Under the pieces are notes generated by a model. That model was not told the DNA's origin. It searched no databases and saw nothing but the letters and a program-made list of their open reading frames with translations. From positions 1 through 21,243 of the forward strand of contig VSNQ01000085.1 in assembly GCA_009774395.1 (NCBI GenBank): a stretch of 21,243 bases of DNA. The letters run 5' to 3'. This document shows, one piece after another, positions 1-6,650 of the stretch (positions are counted from its first letter, which is position 1; each line of letters opens with the position of its first letter). The DNA is from Lachnospiraceae bacterium (lineage in GTDB: Bacteria; Bacillota; Clostridia; Lachnospirales; Lachnospiraceae). Made by a program: the position numbers and the translations under genes.

Positions 1-6
1 TTTTTG

Positions 7-53
7 AAATGCTCCGAACGCCATTATATATGCGGTGTTCAGAGCATTTTTTT
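7..53 (+). terminator. Intrinsic terminator of a gene left of the window
   Basis: An imperfect stem of about 16 pairs (arms near 7-24 and 32-49, loop around TATATA) is followed directly by seven T on the + strand, the normal form of a Rho-independent terminator. On the minus strand the same hairpin is followed by only a few U, so it serves a + strand gene ending before the window best. It may also stop leftward transcripts from the DAHP synthase gene. Confidence 0.75.
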
Positions 54-110
54 ACTCGATTGCCTGCAAAACTCAGGGTACATGGGATAGTGTGGGATGT
101 CAATAAAAAT

Positions 111-1139
111 TTACGCCATCTCCGCAATCTTATAAATTAATTTTTTCGAATCTTCCCACCCAAGGCAGGGGTCGGTAATAGATTTACCGTATATATGTTC
201 GCCGATTTTCTGGCAGCCTTCTTCTAAATAGCTTTCTACCATAACGCCTTTCACTAACTTACGAATATCACTGTTATGCTTGCGGGAATGCAGCACCTCA
301 TTGACAATCCGAATCTGCTCTTGAAACTGCTTATTGGAATTACTGTGGTTGGCGTCTACCAGACAAGCAGGATTGAGTAAATCACGCTCATTGTATTTCT
401 CAAGCAGCAAAACCAAATCCTCATAATGATAGTTAGGGATATTATTTCCATGTTTATTGGTAGCGCCGCGCAGAATTGCGTGTGCAAGCGGATTTCCAGT
501 GGTATTCACTTCCCAGCCGCGATAAATAAATGGATGCGGATGCTGTGCCGCATAAATCGAATTAAACATAACACTGAAATCACCGCTGGTCGGGTTTTTC
601 ATGCCAGCTGGAACATCAAAACCACTGACAACAAGGCGGTGTTGCTGATCCTCCACAGAACGCGCGCCAATCGCTACGTAAGACAGAATGTCAGCGACAT
701 ATCCCCAGTTTTCAGGATAAAGCATTTCGTCTGCCGCCGTAAGCCCTGACACATCAATGGCGTGAAGCTGCATTTTCCGCATAGCGATAATTCCTTTCAA
801 AAAATCAGTTTCCTTTTCTGGATCGGGTTGGTGGATAATTCCTTTGTATCCGTCACCGGTTGTCCGTGGTTTGTTTGTGTAGACTCTTGGTATAATCATC
901 AGCTTGTCCTTTACTTTTTCGTAAACCTTGGCAAGCCTTGAAACATATTCACAGACAGCATCTTCGTTATCTGCGGAGCAAGGACCGATAATTACGATAA
1001 ACTTGTCTGATTTTCCTGTAAAAATATCGCGGATTTCGGCATCGCGTTTCTGTTTTAATTCCTGTGTCTTTGCCGGAACAGGAAATTCCTGATTAATCTG
1101 ATCCGGTGTGGGTAGTTTCTTTATAAATTCAAAACTCAT
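111..1139 (-). CDS. aroF: 3-deoxy-7-phosphoheptulonate (DAHP) synthase, AroFGH type
   Basis: This enzyme condenses phosphoenolpyruvate and erythrose 4-phosphate, the first step of the shikimate pathway to aromatic amino acids, in the cytosol. The 342-residue length fits the type I alpha family. Visible motifs include IIGPCSA (about 50-56), PRVYTNKPRT with the substrate-binding Arg, Lys and Arg, GARSVEDQQHR, KNPTSGDFSV and the metal-binding DANHSNSNK. The frame stays open upstream to 1247, but I chose the ATG at 1139 because GGAGGA sits a normal distance before it and family homology begins at MSFEFIKKL. An 11-codon ORF ends in a TAATG overlap with this start (separate entry), which suggests translational coupling. 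No T-box or obvious promoter was recognised upstream. The feedback effector (Phe, Tyr or Trp) cannot be read from the sequence. The symbol aroF is generic. Confidence 0.95.
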   Translation of the reverse strand: MSFEFIKKLPTPDQINQEFPVPAKTQELKQKRDAEIRDIFTGKSDKFIVIIGPCSADNEDAVCEYVSRLAKVYEKVKDKLMIIPRVYTNKPRTTGDGYKGIIHQPDPEKETDFLKGIIAMRKMQLHAIDVSGLTAADEMLYPENWGYVADILSYVAIGARSVEDQQHRLVVSGFDVPAGMKNPTSGDFSVMFNSIYAAQHPHPFIYRGWEVNTTGNPLAHAILRGATNKHGNNIPNYHYEDLVLLLEKYNERDLLNPACLVDANHSNSNKQFQEQIRIVNEVLHSRKHNSDIRKLVKGVMVESYLEEGCQKIGEHIYGKSITDPCLGWEDSKKLIYKIAEMA

Positions 1140-1174
1140 TATTGTGTTCCTCCATAGATAATTTTTCCTTGCAT
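1139..1174 (-). CDS. Putative 11-codon leader ORF coupled to DAHP synthase
   Basis: A strong AGGAGG (1182-1187) lies 7 nt before an ATG at 1174 that opens MQGKIIYGGTQ. Its TAA overlaps the first base of the DAHP synthase ATG (TAATG). The DAHP synthase Shine-Dalgarno GGAGGA is embedded in the leader's Gly-Gly codons. An alternative in-frame ATG at 1180 is only 1 nt from the AGGAGG and so is less likely. The peptide has one Tyr and no run of aromatic codons, so classical attenuation is not indicated. Coupling or start-site accessibility control is more plausible. The peptide itself may have no function. Confidence 0.45.
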   Translation of the reverse strand: MQGKIIYGGTQ

Positions 1175-1238
1175 TTCCATACCTCCTGCGCATATAACAC
1201 ACATACCGCTCAATATGCGAAAATTTATTTTCAAACTT

Positions 1239-1343
1239 TATATTCACGAGCGGTTAGATTTTCTTTTCTGCACAGCATGTATTGTCCGCTTACACAATAT
1301 AGGCTGGGCAGAAATTGGAAAATTTGTAACAGTTAGCTCAGGA
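1239..1343. repeat. 104-bp inverted-repeat element, copy 1 of 3
   Basis: The left end (TATATTCACGAGCGGTTAGA) and internal arms (TCTGCACAGC and GCAGAAATTGGAAAAT) match copies at 12686-12789 and 19843-19946. The whole unit is an imperfect palindrome around CCGCTTACACAATAT. The right end has diverged. It lies about 65 bp upstream of the DAHP synthase leader ORF, in the probable promoter region. No coding capacity. Confidence 0.7.
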
Positions 1344-1428
1344 CTTTGCATTTACTGCAAAGTCCGTAAGAAAACGTAGTGACTGAGATGCATCAAGCCA
1401 TTACGAAGTGGTTTTGCATGGCTTGATG
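1341..1428. other. Two adjacent perfect hairpins in a gene-free stretch
   Basis: GGACTTTGCA (1341-1350) pairs perfectly with TGCAAAGTCC (1356-1365) across a 5-nt loop. CATCAAGCCAT (1391-1401) pairs perfectly with ATGGCTTGATG (1418-1428). Neither is followed by a T tract on either strand, so they are not typical terminators. They extend the structured block begun by the 104-bp repeat. From 1429 to about 1555 I see nothing recognisable. Confidence 0.6.
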
Positions 1429-1559
1429 CTTGTAATAGGAAGCCAAAGGCTGAATGGTACAAAATCTTATTGTTTGTCAGTATTACATTTTCAATCAAAA
1501 AAGTTGACGATTGGCAAGTACACTATATTGATTGGGGTATGGCTGTTAAAATATAAAAC

Positions 1560-1582
1560 GCAGGAGCGAAAGATTTTCCCGC
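1560..1582 (-). terminator. Weak terminator after the SpoVB-like gene
   Basis: Short arms GCAGGA (1560-1565) and TCCCGC (1577-1582) form a 6-bp stem with one wobble. On the minus strand the stem is followed by GTTTTATATTTT, and it starts just past the stop codon of the minus-strand flippase gene. The stem is short, so efficiency is doubtful. Confidence 0.4.
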
Positions 1583-1587
1583 AATTT

Positions 1588-2949
1588 TTAATTATATATG
1601 ATATATTGTTTTAACGCAAGAATAATTAGTAAATCTAAGAAAATTTGGCTGCATACAATACCGTAGATATATCCTGAAAATCCAATAGAGGGAATTACGA
1701 AAAAAACAAATCCCAGCCGCACCAGTAGCGCAAGCAGGTTATAGAGAAAGGTAATTCCCGTCCTGCCTAACCCGTTTAGAATACTGGACAAGGTTCCTGA
1801 AAGATATAAAAACGGACAGACAAAGGAAAGGGCACGTATCTGGCTTGCCGCAGCACTGCTTCCAAACAACAGTACGCCAAGAAGTTCTGCAAATGTAAGG
1901 AAAAATATCATGCACCCGACACCCAACAGAAAACAGACCCCCAGCGTAAGAGTAACCGTTTTTTTTATGCGTCCGTTATTGCCGCTTGCCTGTGCTTCTG
2001 AAACAGAGGGCAGCAGCAACGAGGCAGCGGCACCTGTAATAGCACTTGGAAACATTATCAGTGGAAACGCCATGCCGGAAAAGACACCATAAATAGAAAG
2101 TGATTGAGACAGTGTTAGTCCGCTGGCTATTAATTTTTGGGGAAGCTGTATTGTTTCTACTGTAGAGAGCAGGCTGATGCAGATGCGGTTTAAGCTGATC
2201 GGCGCTGCCAAAGTAAAAAGTGCACAGGCTTTTTTTCCGGATATTTCGCCAGCAATGCGCCCTGAAGCCTTTTTGGACTGGATTATCAGCATCAGACAGG
2301 AGAATAAAGCAGATACAATTTCACCTGCAAACATCCCAATACATACAAATGATAGTGAAGGATTTGCTTCCATTTTCAGAAACATTGCATACAGCAGATA
2401 AATGGTTGATACACGCGTAACTTGTTCAAGAATCATAGAGAAGGCTGGGACTGCTGCCTTTTTACAGCCATAAAAGAAACCATTAATACAACTGTGCAAT
2501 GCGGCAAGCGGGAATGAAAGTGCGCTAATTTGCAATAGTGGCGTGCAGCGCGGTTCACCGATAATCACTCTTGAAATAAAAGCGGCATAGTGAAAGACAA
2601 GATACGCCATACCAGCCGAGAGCAGCAGCGAAATCAGAACACCAGTATATAAATACCCATATGCTTCAGCAGATTTGTCTTTTTTGGAAGCCGCTACAAA
2701 CCGTGTAATAGCATTTTGTATACCAGAAGCACATACAGAATGCACCAATATTAGAACTGGCGAAATTAACCCAATCACGCCAAGTCCTTCCTCTTTAAAA
2801 ATGCGTGATAAGAAAATGCGGTAAAAAAATCCGATAAGCTTCGTAATCAAGCCTGCAAGCGTTAAAAAGAAGGTTCCAGTAACAATAGGATTTTTGAGAT
2901 AGCGGGGATTTAGGTAACGGGAAAGTTTTGGCGATTTATGAGATGTCAT
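1588..2949 (-). CDS. SpoVB/MurJ-like lipid-linked oligosaccharide flippase
   Basis: A 453-residue, very hydrophobic polytopic protein with roughly 12 or more membrane segments and short polar loops. The N-terminal pattern (FFLTLAGLITKLIGFFYRIF, then GVIGLISPV and SGIQNAITRFVA) is typical of the stage V sporulation protein B branch of the MOP/polysaccharide-flippase superfamily. Members move lipid-linked sugar intermediates, such as peptidoglycan precursors, across the cytoplasmic membrane; SpoVB itself is needed for spore cortex. The protein is shorter than B. subtilis SpoVB (about 518 residues), and many Clostridia carry several paralogues, so true SpoVB function is not assured. The start is supported by AAGGAAGG a few bases before ATG. 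It is transcribed alone, divergent from the zinc-ribbon gene, and ends with a weak hairpin. Confidence 0.85.
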   Translation of the reverse strand: MTSHKSPKLSRYLNPRYLKNPIVTGTFFLTLAGLITKLIGFFYRIFLSRIFKEEGLGVIGLISPVLILVHSVCASGIQNAITRFVAASKKDKSAEAYGYLYTGVLISLLLSAGMAYLVFHYAAFISRVIIGEPRCTPLLQISALSFPLAALHSCINGFFYGCKKAAVPAFSMILEQVTRVSTIYLLYAMFLKMEANPSLSFVCIGMFAGEIVSALFSCLMLIIQSKKASGRIAGEISGKKACALFTLAAPISLNRICISLLSTVETIQLPQKLIASGLTLSQSLSIYGVFSGMAFPLIMFPSAITGAAASLLLPSVSEAQASGNNGRIKKTVTLTLGVCFLLGVGCMIFFLTFAELLGVLLFGSSAAASQIRALSFVCPFLYLSGTLSSILNGLGRTGITFLYNLLALLVRLGFVFFVIPSIGFSGYIYGIVCSQIFLDLLIILALKQYIIYN

Positions 2950-3075
2950 AGTATACCTTCCTTAGAAATCGTATCCATACATTGTATGAAACGGCAGCTT
3001 AAATATGACAGGGTTGCTATTGTTAGTCAAGGATTTTGAAGAATAAGAGAGGAAGATAAATATAAAATAAATGTA

Positions 3076-3103
3076 TTGGAATTGTGTATATTTGTGGTAA
3101 AAT
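3076..3103 (+). promoter_or_regulatory. Sigma-A-type promoter for the zinc-ribbon transcript
   Basis: TTGGAA (3076-3081), a 16-bp spacer and TAAAAT (3098-3103) with an extended -10 TGG directly before it. Predicted transcription starts near 3110, giving a leader of about 180 nt before the gene at 3289. In the gap 2950-3288 I otherwise see only the small ORF listed next. Confidence 0.5.
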
Positions 3104-3196
3104 GGTGATGTGAAACAATAGATGTTTTTGCCACTGTTCGAGCCAATGGACTTGAAACTCATACATTGCAGGAAAAAGGAGGGGGACAAAATCATT

Positions 3197-3265
3197 TTGG
3201 ATGGATGTTTGTTGAATAAGGTCTGTAACAGATATAGTTTATGCACTGGCAATATATGCCCATAA
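3197..3265 (+). CDS. Possible Cys-rich micro-ORF in leader of zinc-ribbon gene
   Basis: A very strong purine run (AAAAAGGAGGGGG, ending 3185) precedes an open frame that can start at TTG 3197 (11-nt spacing) or ATT 3194 (8 nt). It encodes 22 residues with Cys at positions 4, 10, 16 and 21, ending TGNICP. The same frame also stays open back to ATG codons at 3146 and 3122, which have no ribosome site of their own; from 3122 the product would be 47 residues with five Cys. The only ATG codons near the strong site give 4-codon ORFs in another frame. It may be a true small protein, a leader ORF, or a chance frame. Low confidence. Confidence 0.25.
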   Translation: MDGCLLNKVCNRYSLCTGNICP

Positions 3266-3288
3266 AATTCAAATAATGAGGAATGACT

Positions 3289-3651
3289 ATGAAGAACCGC
3301 AAACGCAGTCTGTGTTATTATAAGAATCAAAATAAATGGAATTTATATGGCAGTTGGTTTCCAAAGATATGCCCGTATTGTGGCAATGAAAAGTTGTATA
3401 TTTACTGGAAATACGATGCTGTCTGCTGTCCCTGTTGCGATATATGGATAGAAAAGGCGTGCAGTGATCCAAACTGCGAATACTGTGCGAAACGCCCGTC
3501 AACACCGTCAGAAGCATTGTTTATGGAAAGTGGTAGTAATTCCTATGAAAAAGAACAGCGCACACAACAATACCAGCATAAAAACGAGGGCAAAATACGC
3601 CATATGCAGAAGAGAGCATTGTATGATAAAATAAAGGATAATAAACGTTAA
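3289..3651 (+). CDS. Small zinc-ribbon-like protein of unknown function
   Basis: A 120-residue protein. The N-terminal half has paired cysteines CPYCG (about 27-31) and CCPCCD (about 46-51), then CSDPNCEYC (about 58-66), which suggests one or two zinc-binding knuckles. The C-terminal third is highly charged (EKEQRTQQYQHKNEGK...) and likely helical. I chose the ATG at 3289 rather than 3283 because GAGGA ends at 3282, giving 6 nt spacing for 3289 and none for 3283. I do not recognise a named family. Nucleic-acid or protein binding is a plausible but unproven role. It has its own promoter and is followed by a broken-looking short ORF and a repeat element. Confidence 0.75.
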   Translation: MKNRKRSLCYYKNQNKWNLYGSWFPKICPYCGNEKLYIYWKYDAVCCPCCDIWIEKACSDPNCEYCAKRPSTPSEALFMESGSNSYEKEQRTQQYQHKNEGKIRHMQKRALYDKIKDNKR

Positions 3652-3708
3652 AAGAAAAGCACTTTCAAACGAAAGATTAGTAATTTGCCAAAAGGTGGGG
3701 ATATAAGA

Positions 3709-3831
3709 GTGAAAAAATCATTTTTATACAATAAATTCTACGAGCAGGATTTTATTGTCAAGAATGATGGATTGGTACGCAGAAGTATAAGGGGCTGTCG
3801 CATTAAGACAAACGGATACAAGATAGTCTAA
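3709..3831 (+). pseudogene. Short ORF cut into by an inverted-repeat element
   Basis: GTG at 3709, about 8 nt after AAGGTGGGG, opens a 40-residue frame. The first 27 residues (VKKSFLYNKFYEQD... to RRSI) lie in unique DNA. The rest (from RGCRIKTNG) is encoded by the 100-bp element, which supplies the stop codon at 3829-3831. This looks like the 5' remnant of a gene truncated by insertion, or a small ORF with a new C-terminus. The remnant is too short to assign a family. Confidence 0.4.
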
Positions 3832-3889
3832 CACTGTGTTAAGATTTATACCATATCTGGTATTATCAAAGCTTATTGCGACAGCCCCT
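3790..3889. repeat. 100-bp element with GGGGCTGTCGC terminal inverted repeats
   Basis: AGGGGCTGTCGC (3790-3801) is the perfect inverse of GCGACAGCCCCT (3878-3889), and the match continues imperfectly inward (ATTAAG against CTTAT). The interior is AT-rich with a small palindrome TAACACTGTGTTA. No transposase is encoded. It looks like a miniature inverted-repeat transposable element. Terminal-repeat family and target duplication cannot be fixed from one copy. Confidence 0.7.
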
Positions 3890-3904
3890 ATTGAATGGTA
3901 TACG
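3876..3904 (+). promoter_or_regulatory. Candidate mnmA promoter built partly from the repeat end
   Basis: TTGCGA (3876-3881) lies inside the right terminal repeat of the 100-bp element. After a 17-bp spacer, TATACG (3899-3904) lies in unique flanking DNA. Spacing is ideal, but each box differs from consensus at two positions. Transcription would begin near 3911, only about 17 nt before the mnmA ATG. Confidence 0.4.
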
Positions 3905-3927
3905 TGCAAAGCACATAGGGGGTAAAA

Positions 3928-5052
3928 ATGTCAAATAAAAATAGGAATAAATCAAAAAAAGTAGTAGTCGGTATGTCAGGCGGCGTGGATTCTTCCGTGG
4001 CAGCATACTTGCTAAAAGAGCAGGGTTATGAGGTTATCGGTGTAACAATGCAGATATGGCAGGACGAAGCGCAGGAAACGATGGCGCAAAATGGTGGCTG
4101 CTGCGGACTGAGCGCAGTAGACGATGCCAGACAGGTCGCAGCGAAATTGGATATTCCATATTATGTTTTAAATTTTAAGGAGGTGTTTCACAAGTCGGTG
4201 ATTCAGCCTTTCGTTACAGAATATTTACATGGATGTACACCGAATCCTTGTATTTTGTGTAACCGTTATGTAAAATGGGAAGCATTATTGCAGCGGAGTA
4301 TTGCACTGGGCGCAGATTATATTGCAACTGGACACTATGCCCGCATTATGCAGTTAAAAAATGGCAGATATGTTATCAGAAATTCTGTGACTGCAAAAAA
4401 AGACCAAACATATGCTCTGTATAGCCTAACACAAGAGCAGCTTGCCCATACCTTAATGCCAATCGGTGATTTCAAAAAGGAAGAAATCCGTGATCTTGCC
4501 GAGCAAATTGGATTGTCTGTTGCGTCAAAACCAGACAGTCAGGATATCTGTTTTGTGCCAGATAATAATTATGCATCCGTAGTGTTAAGAGAAGCAGAGG
4601 GGGACGTGCCGCCTGCTGGAAATTTTGTTACACGGGACGGAAAAATTTTAGGGCAGCATAAGGGTATTATTCATTATACAATAGGACAGCGGAAAGGTCT
4701 GAATCTGGCAATGGGGCATCCTGTATTTGTAACAGAAATACGACCGGAAACAAATGAAGTTGTGATTGGAGAAGCGCAAGATGTTTTTTCCGATACGCTT
4801 GTATGCAATCAATTGAATTTTATGGCAGTGGAGGATATAGACGGCGCTGTGGAAGTAACGGCGAAAATCCGTTATTCGCATAGCGGTGCACCTTGTACAA
4901 TCGAAAAAATTGACAAAGACCATTTAAAGTGTACCTTTCAAGAACCTGTCAGGGCAGTGACACCCGGACAGGCAGTAGTATTTTATCAAAACGACTATAT
5001 TTTCGGCGGCGGGACGATTGTAAGTAATACCAGTACAGCGTTGCACAAATAA
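3928..5052 (+). CDS. mnmA: tRNA-specific 2-thiouridylase MnmA
   Basis: MnmA adds sulfur to C2 of the wobble uridine (U34) of tRNA-Lys, -Glu and -Gln, using ATP to adenylate the base and a persulfide as sulfur donor. The 374-residue length is normal. The N-terminal PP-loop SGGVDSS is at 17-23. The two catalytic cysteines are visible: Cys108 in NPCILCNRY and Cys208 in DSQDICFVPD. GHYARI, DQTYALYSL and HYTIGQRKGL are further family signatures, and the C-terminal beta-barrel follows. ATG 3928 is supported by GGGGGT a few bases upstream. The N-terminus carries a short Lys-rich extension (SNKNRNKSKK). Promoter elements may be supplied by the repeat element immediately upstream. It converges on the histidinol-phosphatase gene with only a 46-bp gap and no clear terminator. 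Confidence 0.97.
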   Translation: MSNKNRNKSKKVVVGMSGGVDSSVAAYLLKEQGYEVIGVTMQIWQDEAQETMAQNGGCCGLSAVDDARQVAAKLDIPYYVLNFKEVFHKSVIQPFVTEYLHGCTPNPCILCNRYVKWEALLQRSIALGADYIATGHYARIMQLKNGRYVIRNSVTAKKDQTYALYSLTQEQLAHTLMPIGDFKKEEIRDLAEQIGLSVASKPDSQDICFVPDNNYASVVLREAEGDVPPAGNFVTRDGKILGQHKGIIHYTIGQRKGLNLAMGHPVFVTEIRPETNEVVIGEAQDVFSDTLVCNQLNFMAVEDIDGAVEVTAKIRYSHSGAPCTIEKIDKDHLKCTFQEPVRAVTPGQAVVFYQNDYIFGGGTIVSNTSTALHK

Positions 5053-5098
5053 TAGTGAAAAACAGTGCCTGATATTTGTGTAATGATGTATTATTTCG

Positions 5099-5914
5099 CT
5101 ATAGCTTGATAAATTCCGGCAGCCGCCCTTGATAGACGCAGTAGTATTGGAAACCGCAAGCCTTTAAAATTTCCTCTGCCTTATCAAACTGATTGGCGAT
5201 CCAGTCGGGGGAATGCGCATCAGAGCCAATGGTAATCCGCTCTCCGCCAAGTTTACGATATCGTTTTAAAATTTCAAGACAGGGATTGGGTGCGTTTAAT
5301 CCATGTCTAAAGCCGCCGGTATTTAATTCAATTCCTTTTTCATCTTCCAACAGGGTATTAAGAATTTTATCAAAAATATCGGCGTGTTTTTCATACGTAT
5401 ATTGATCGTTTTTCGTTGGACCATACCGCACCACATAATCTAAATGCCCATAGACATCGAAATAAGGCAGTTTTTGAATACAGGCAAGCACCGCCTCAAA
5501 ATATTCTCTATGTGCTTCCTCCTCGCTGCGGCCCTCAAAAAACTCCGGATAATAAGGGTCTTTGCGGTTACATAGATGAGAGGAACCGATAATAAAGTCA
5601 AATTCCTTCGACTTAGAAAAAATGGCAAGCTCCCGTTTTAAATGCGGCTGAAGCCCCAGTTCCACACCGAATCCAACAGAAATCTTATCTTTATAGCGAT
5701 CCCGCAGCCGAAGCAGTTCATATAAATAAGAATCGGTATTGAGTTCAAAAATAGCATCTTGCCCTGCCAGATAAATATAATCAGGATCATAATGCTCAGT
5801 AATGCAAATATGGGTAAGTCCCAAAGAAATTGCTTTTTGTATCATATCCTCCATTGGTGCGCTGCTGTCACCAGAAAAATTGGAGTGCAAATGAAAATCC
5901 GCTTGAATAGCCAT
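5099..5914 (-). CDS. hisK: PHP-family histidinol-phosphatase
   Basis: A 271-residue protein of the PHP (polymerase and histidinol phosphatase) superfamily, HisJ/HisK branch. It is expected to remove phosphate from L-histidinol phosphate, the penultimate stage of histidine synthesis, using a multinuclear metal centre. Metal ligands are visible: H8 and H10 in FHLHSNFSGD, E40 and H41 in ITEHYD, IIGSSH, VYGHLDYVVRYG, and D232 and H234 in GSDAHSP. The start is well supported by AGGAGGG about 8 nt before ATG. No other his genes are nearby, which is usual for PHP phosphatases in Clostridia. The substrate is inferred from the family, and related PHP proteins act on other phosphoesters. Confidence 0.88.
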   Translation of the reverse strand: MAIQADFHLHSNFSGDSSAPMEDMIQKAISLGLTHICITEHYDPDYIYLAGQDAIFELNTDSYLYELLRLRDRYKDKISVGFGVELGLQPHLKRELAIFSKSKEFDFIIGSSHLCNRKDPYYPEFFEGRSEEEAHREYFEAVLACIQKLPYFDVYGHLDYVVRYGPTKNDQYTYEKHADIFDKILNTLLEDEKGIELNTGGFRHGLNAPNPCLEILKRYRKLGGERITIGSDAHSPDWIANQFDKAEEILKACGFQYYCVYQGRLPEFIKL

Positions 5915-5953
5915 ACGAAAATCCCTCCTGTTATAGATTTTTTTATTATACTA

Positions 5954-6111
5954 AGGAACTGTCCAAAAATAACTTTTAATATTGCTTGTCTTTTTCTCCG
6001 ATAGCACTACTCAAAAATCAGTTATATAGCCCGCTATGCGCCTGATTTTTGAGCAGCACTCTCGAAGAAAAATCCTGCACACTATTTAAAAGTTATTTCT
6101 TGACAGTTCCT
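5954..6111. repeat. 158-bp palindromic element, full copy A
   Basis: Ends AGGAACTGTCC and GACAGTTCCT form terminal inverted repeats that extend inward (AAATAACTTTT against AAAAGTTATTT). Nested inner arms are CTCAAAAATCAG and CTGATTTTTGAG. The element aligns along its whole length with the reverse complement of 20629-20785, with shared stretches such as TTGTCTTTTTCTCCG and GAAAAATCCTGC. No ORF is present. It starts the 736-bp gene-free stretch 5915-6650, which also holds the next three repeat or promoter entries. Confidence 0.8.
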
Positions 6112-6138
6112 AAGCGTCGAAAAGACTGACGCTAAGTA
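6110..6138. repeat. CTAAGCGTC hairpin repeat, copy 1 of 2
   Basis: CTAAGCGTC (6110-6118), a 9-nt loop gaaaagact, then GACGCTAAG. The same stem with loop gacaagact occurs at 7815-7843. It directly abuts the right end of the 158-bp element and leads into the bulged-hairpin repeats. Confidence 0.6.
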
Positions 6139-6152
6139 TAATATTATGCACA

Positions 6153-6245
6153 CAGCCGCACAAAGGAAAATTGCCGCTTTGCGGCGTGCGGCTGGTACAC
6201 ATAGCCATACAAAGGTATACTGCTGCTTTGCGGCGTGCAGCCGGC
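6153..6245. repeat. Tandem pair of bulged-hairpin repeats
   Basis: Unit 1 (6153-6194): perfect 9-bp outer stem CAGCCGCAC/GTGCGGCTG, an 11-nt one-sided bulge aaaggaaaatt, inner stem GCCGC, loop ttt, GCGGC. Unit 2 (about 6204-6245) repeats the plan with bulge aaaggtatact and inner stem GCTGC/GCGGC, but its outer stem has decayed. Related units lie at 7732-7774 and 20854-20896. Strand is unknown; coordinates use the + strand reading. The stretch from 6246 to about 6460 is AT-rich, with nothing else recognised. Confidence 0.6.
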
Positions 6246-6464
6246 GCAGTTGCACAGCATATTTTTTTGCCGTGCTATATCACTTTGAAAAATTACGAAA
6301 CAAATATATTTTAATGTATATGTTAATATTTTACAAGTAGCAGTTTTTGTGACGGAATAGGAGTTTTTTTGTCGAGTTTTGATAATTAAAAGCTGTCTGG
6401 AATAGAACCTTGCGTGTTTATAAATATTTTATTATTAGTTTTTTATGTTTTTTGCAATTTTCAC

Positions 6465-6493
6465 TTGAATTTTATTCCATAATTAGGTAGAAT
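6465..6493 (+). promoter_or_regulatory. Likely gap promoter
   Basis: TTGAAT (6465-6470), exactly 17 bp, then TAGAAT (6488-6493). Transcription starting near 6500 would give a leader of about 150 nt before gap. ATCCGC (near 6522) can pair with GCGGAT (near 6590), so the leader may be folded. I see no recognisable riboswitch, and no CggR repressor gene is nearby. Confidence 0.5.
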
Positions 6494-6650
6494 TAATTTG
6501 TTGATAAAATTTTGTCAATCATCCGCAGACGGACAAGCAGCATAAGCTAATAAGATTCATTCTATTACTTATCTTCTGTGTTATTCGAGCGGATATTTGG
6601 ACAAGATAAGGGAAGATAAAATATTATCTATTTTAGGAGGGACTAAAAAA

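Noticed and set aside
1408..1614. 68-residue plus-strand frame downstream of the 104-bp repeat
   Set aside because: No ribosome site, overlaps a hairpin and the end of the flippase gene, and shows no recognisable domain.
2962..3330. 122-residue minus-strand open frame
   Set aside because: It covers the divergent promoter region and overlaps the start of the zinc-ribbon gene, has no ribosome site, and has a composition typical of translated AT-rich spacer.
3724..3909. 61-residue minus-strand frame across the 100-bp element, considered as a transposase remnant
   Set aside because: It contains no DDE or HUH-type motif and simply spans a palindromic element.
6153..6245. Tandem hairpins considered as a CRISPR array
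   Set aside because: Only two degenerate units without equal-sized unique spacers, and no cas genes in the window.
6500..6650. gap leader considered as a riboswitch or CggR operator region
   Set aside because: Only one 6-bp long-range pairing could be seen and no known riboswitch core or tandem operator pattern was recognised.
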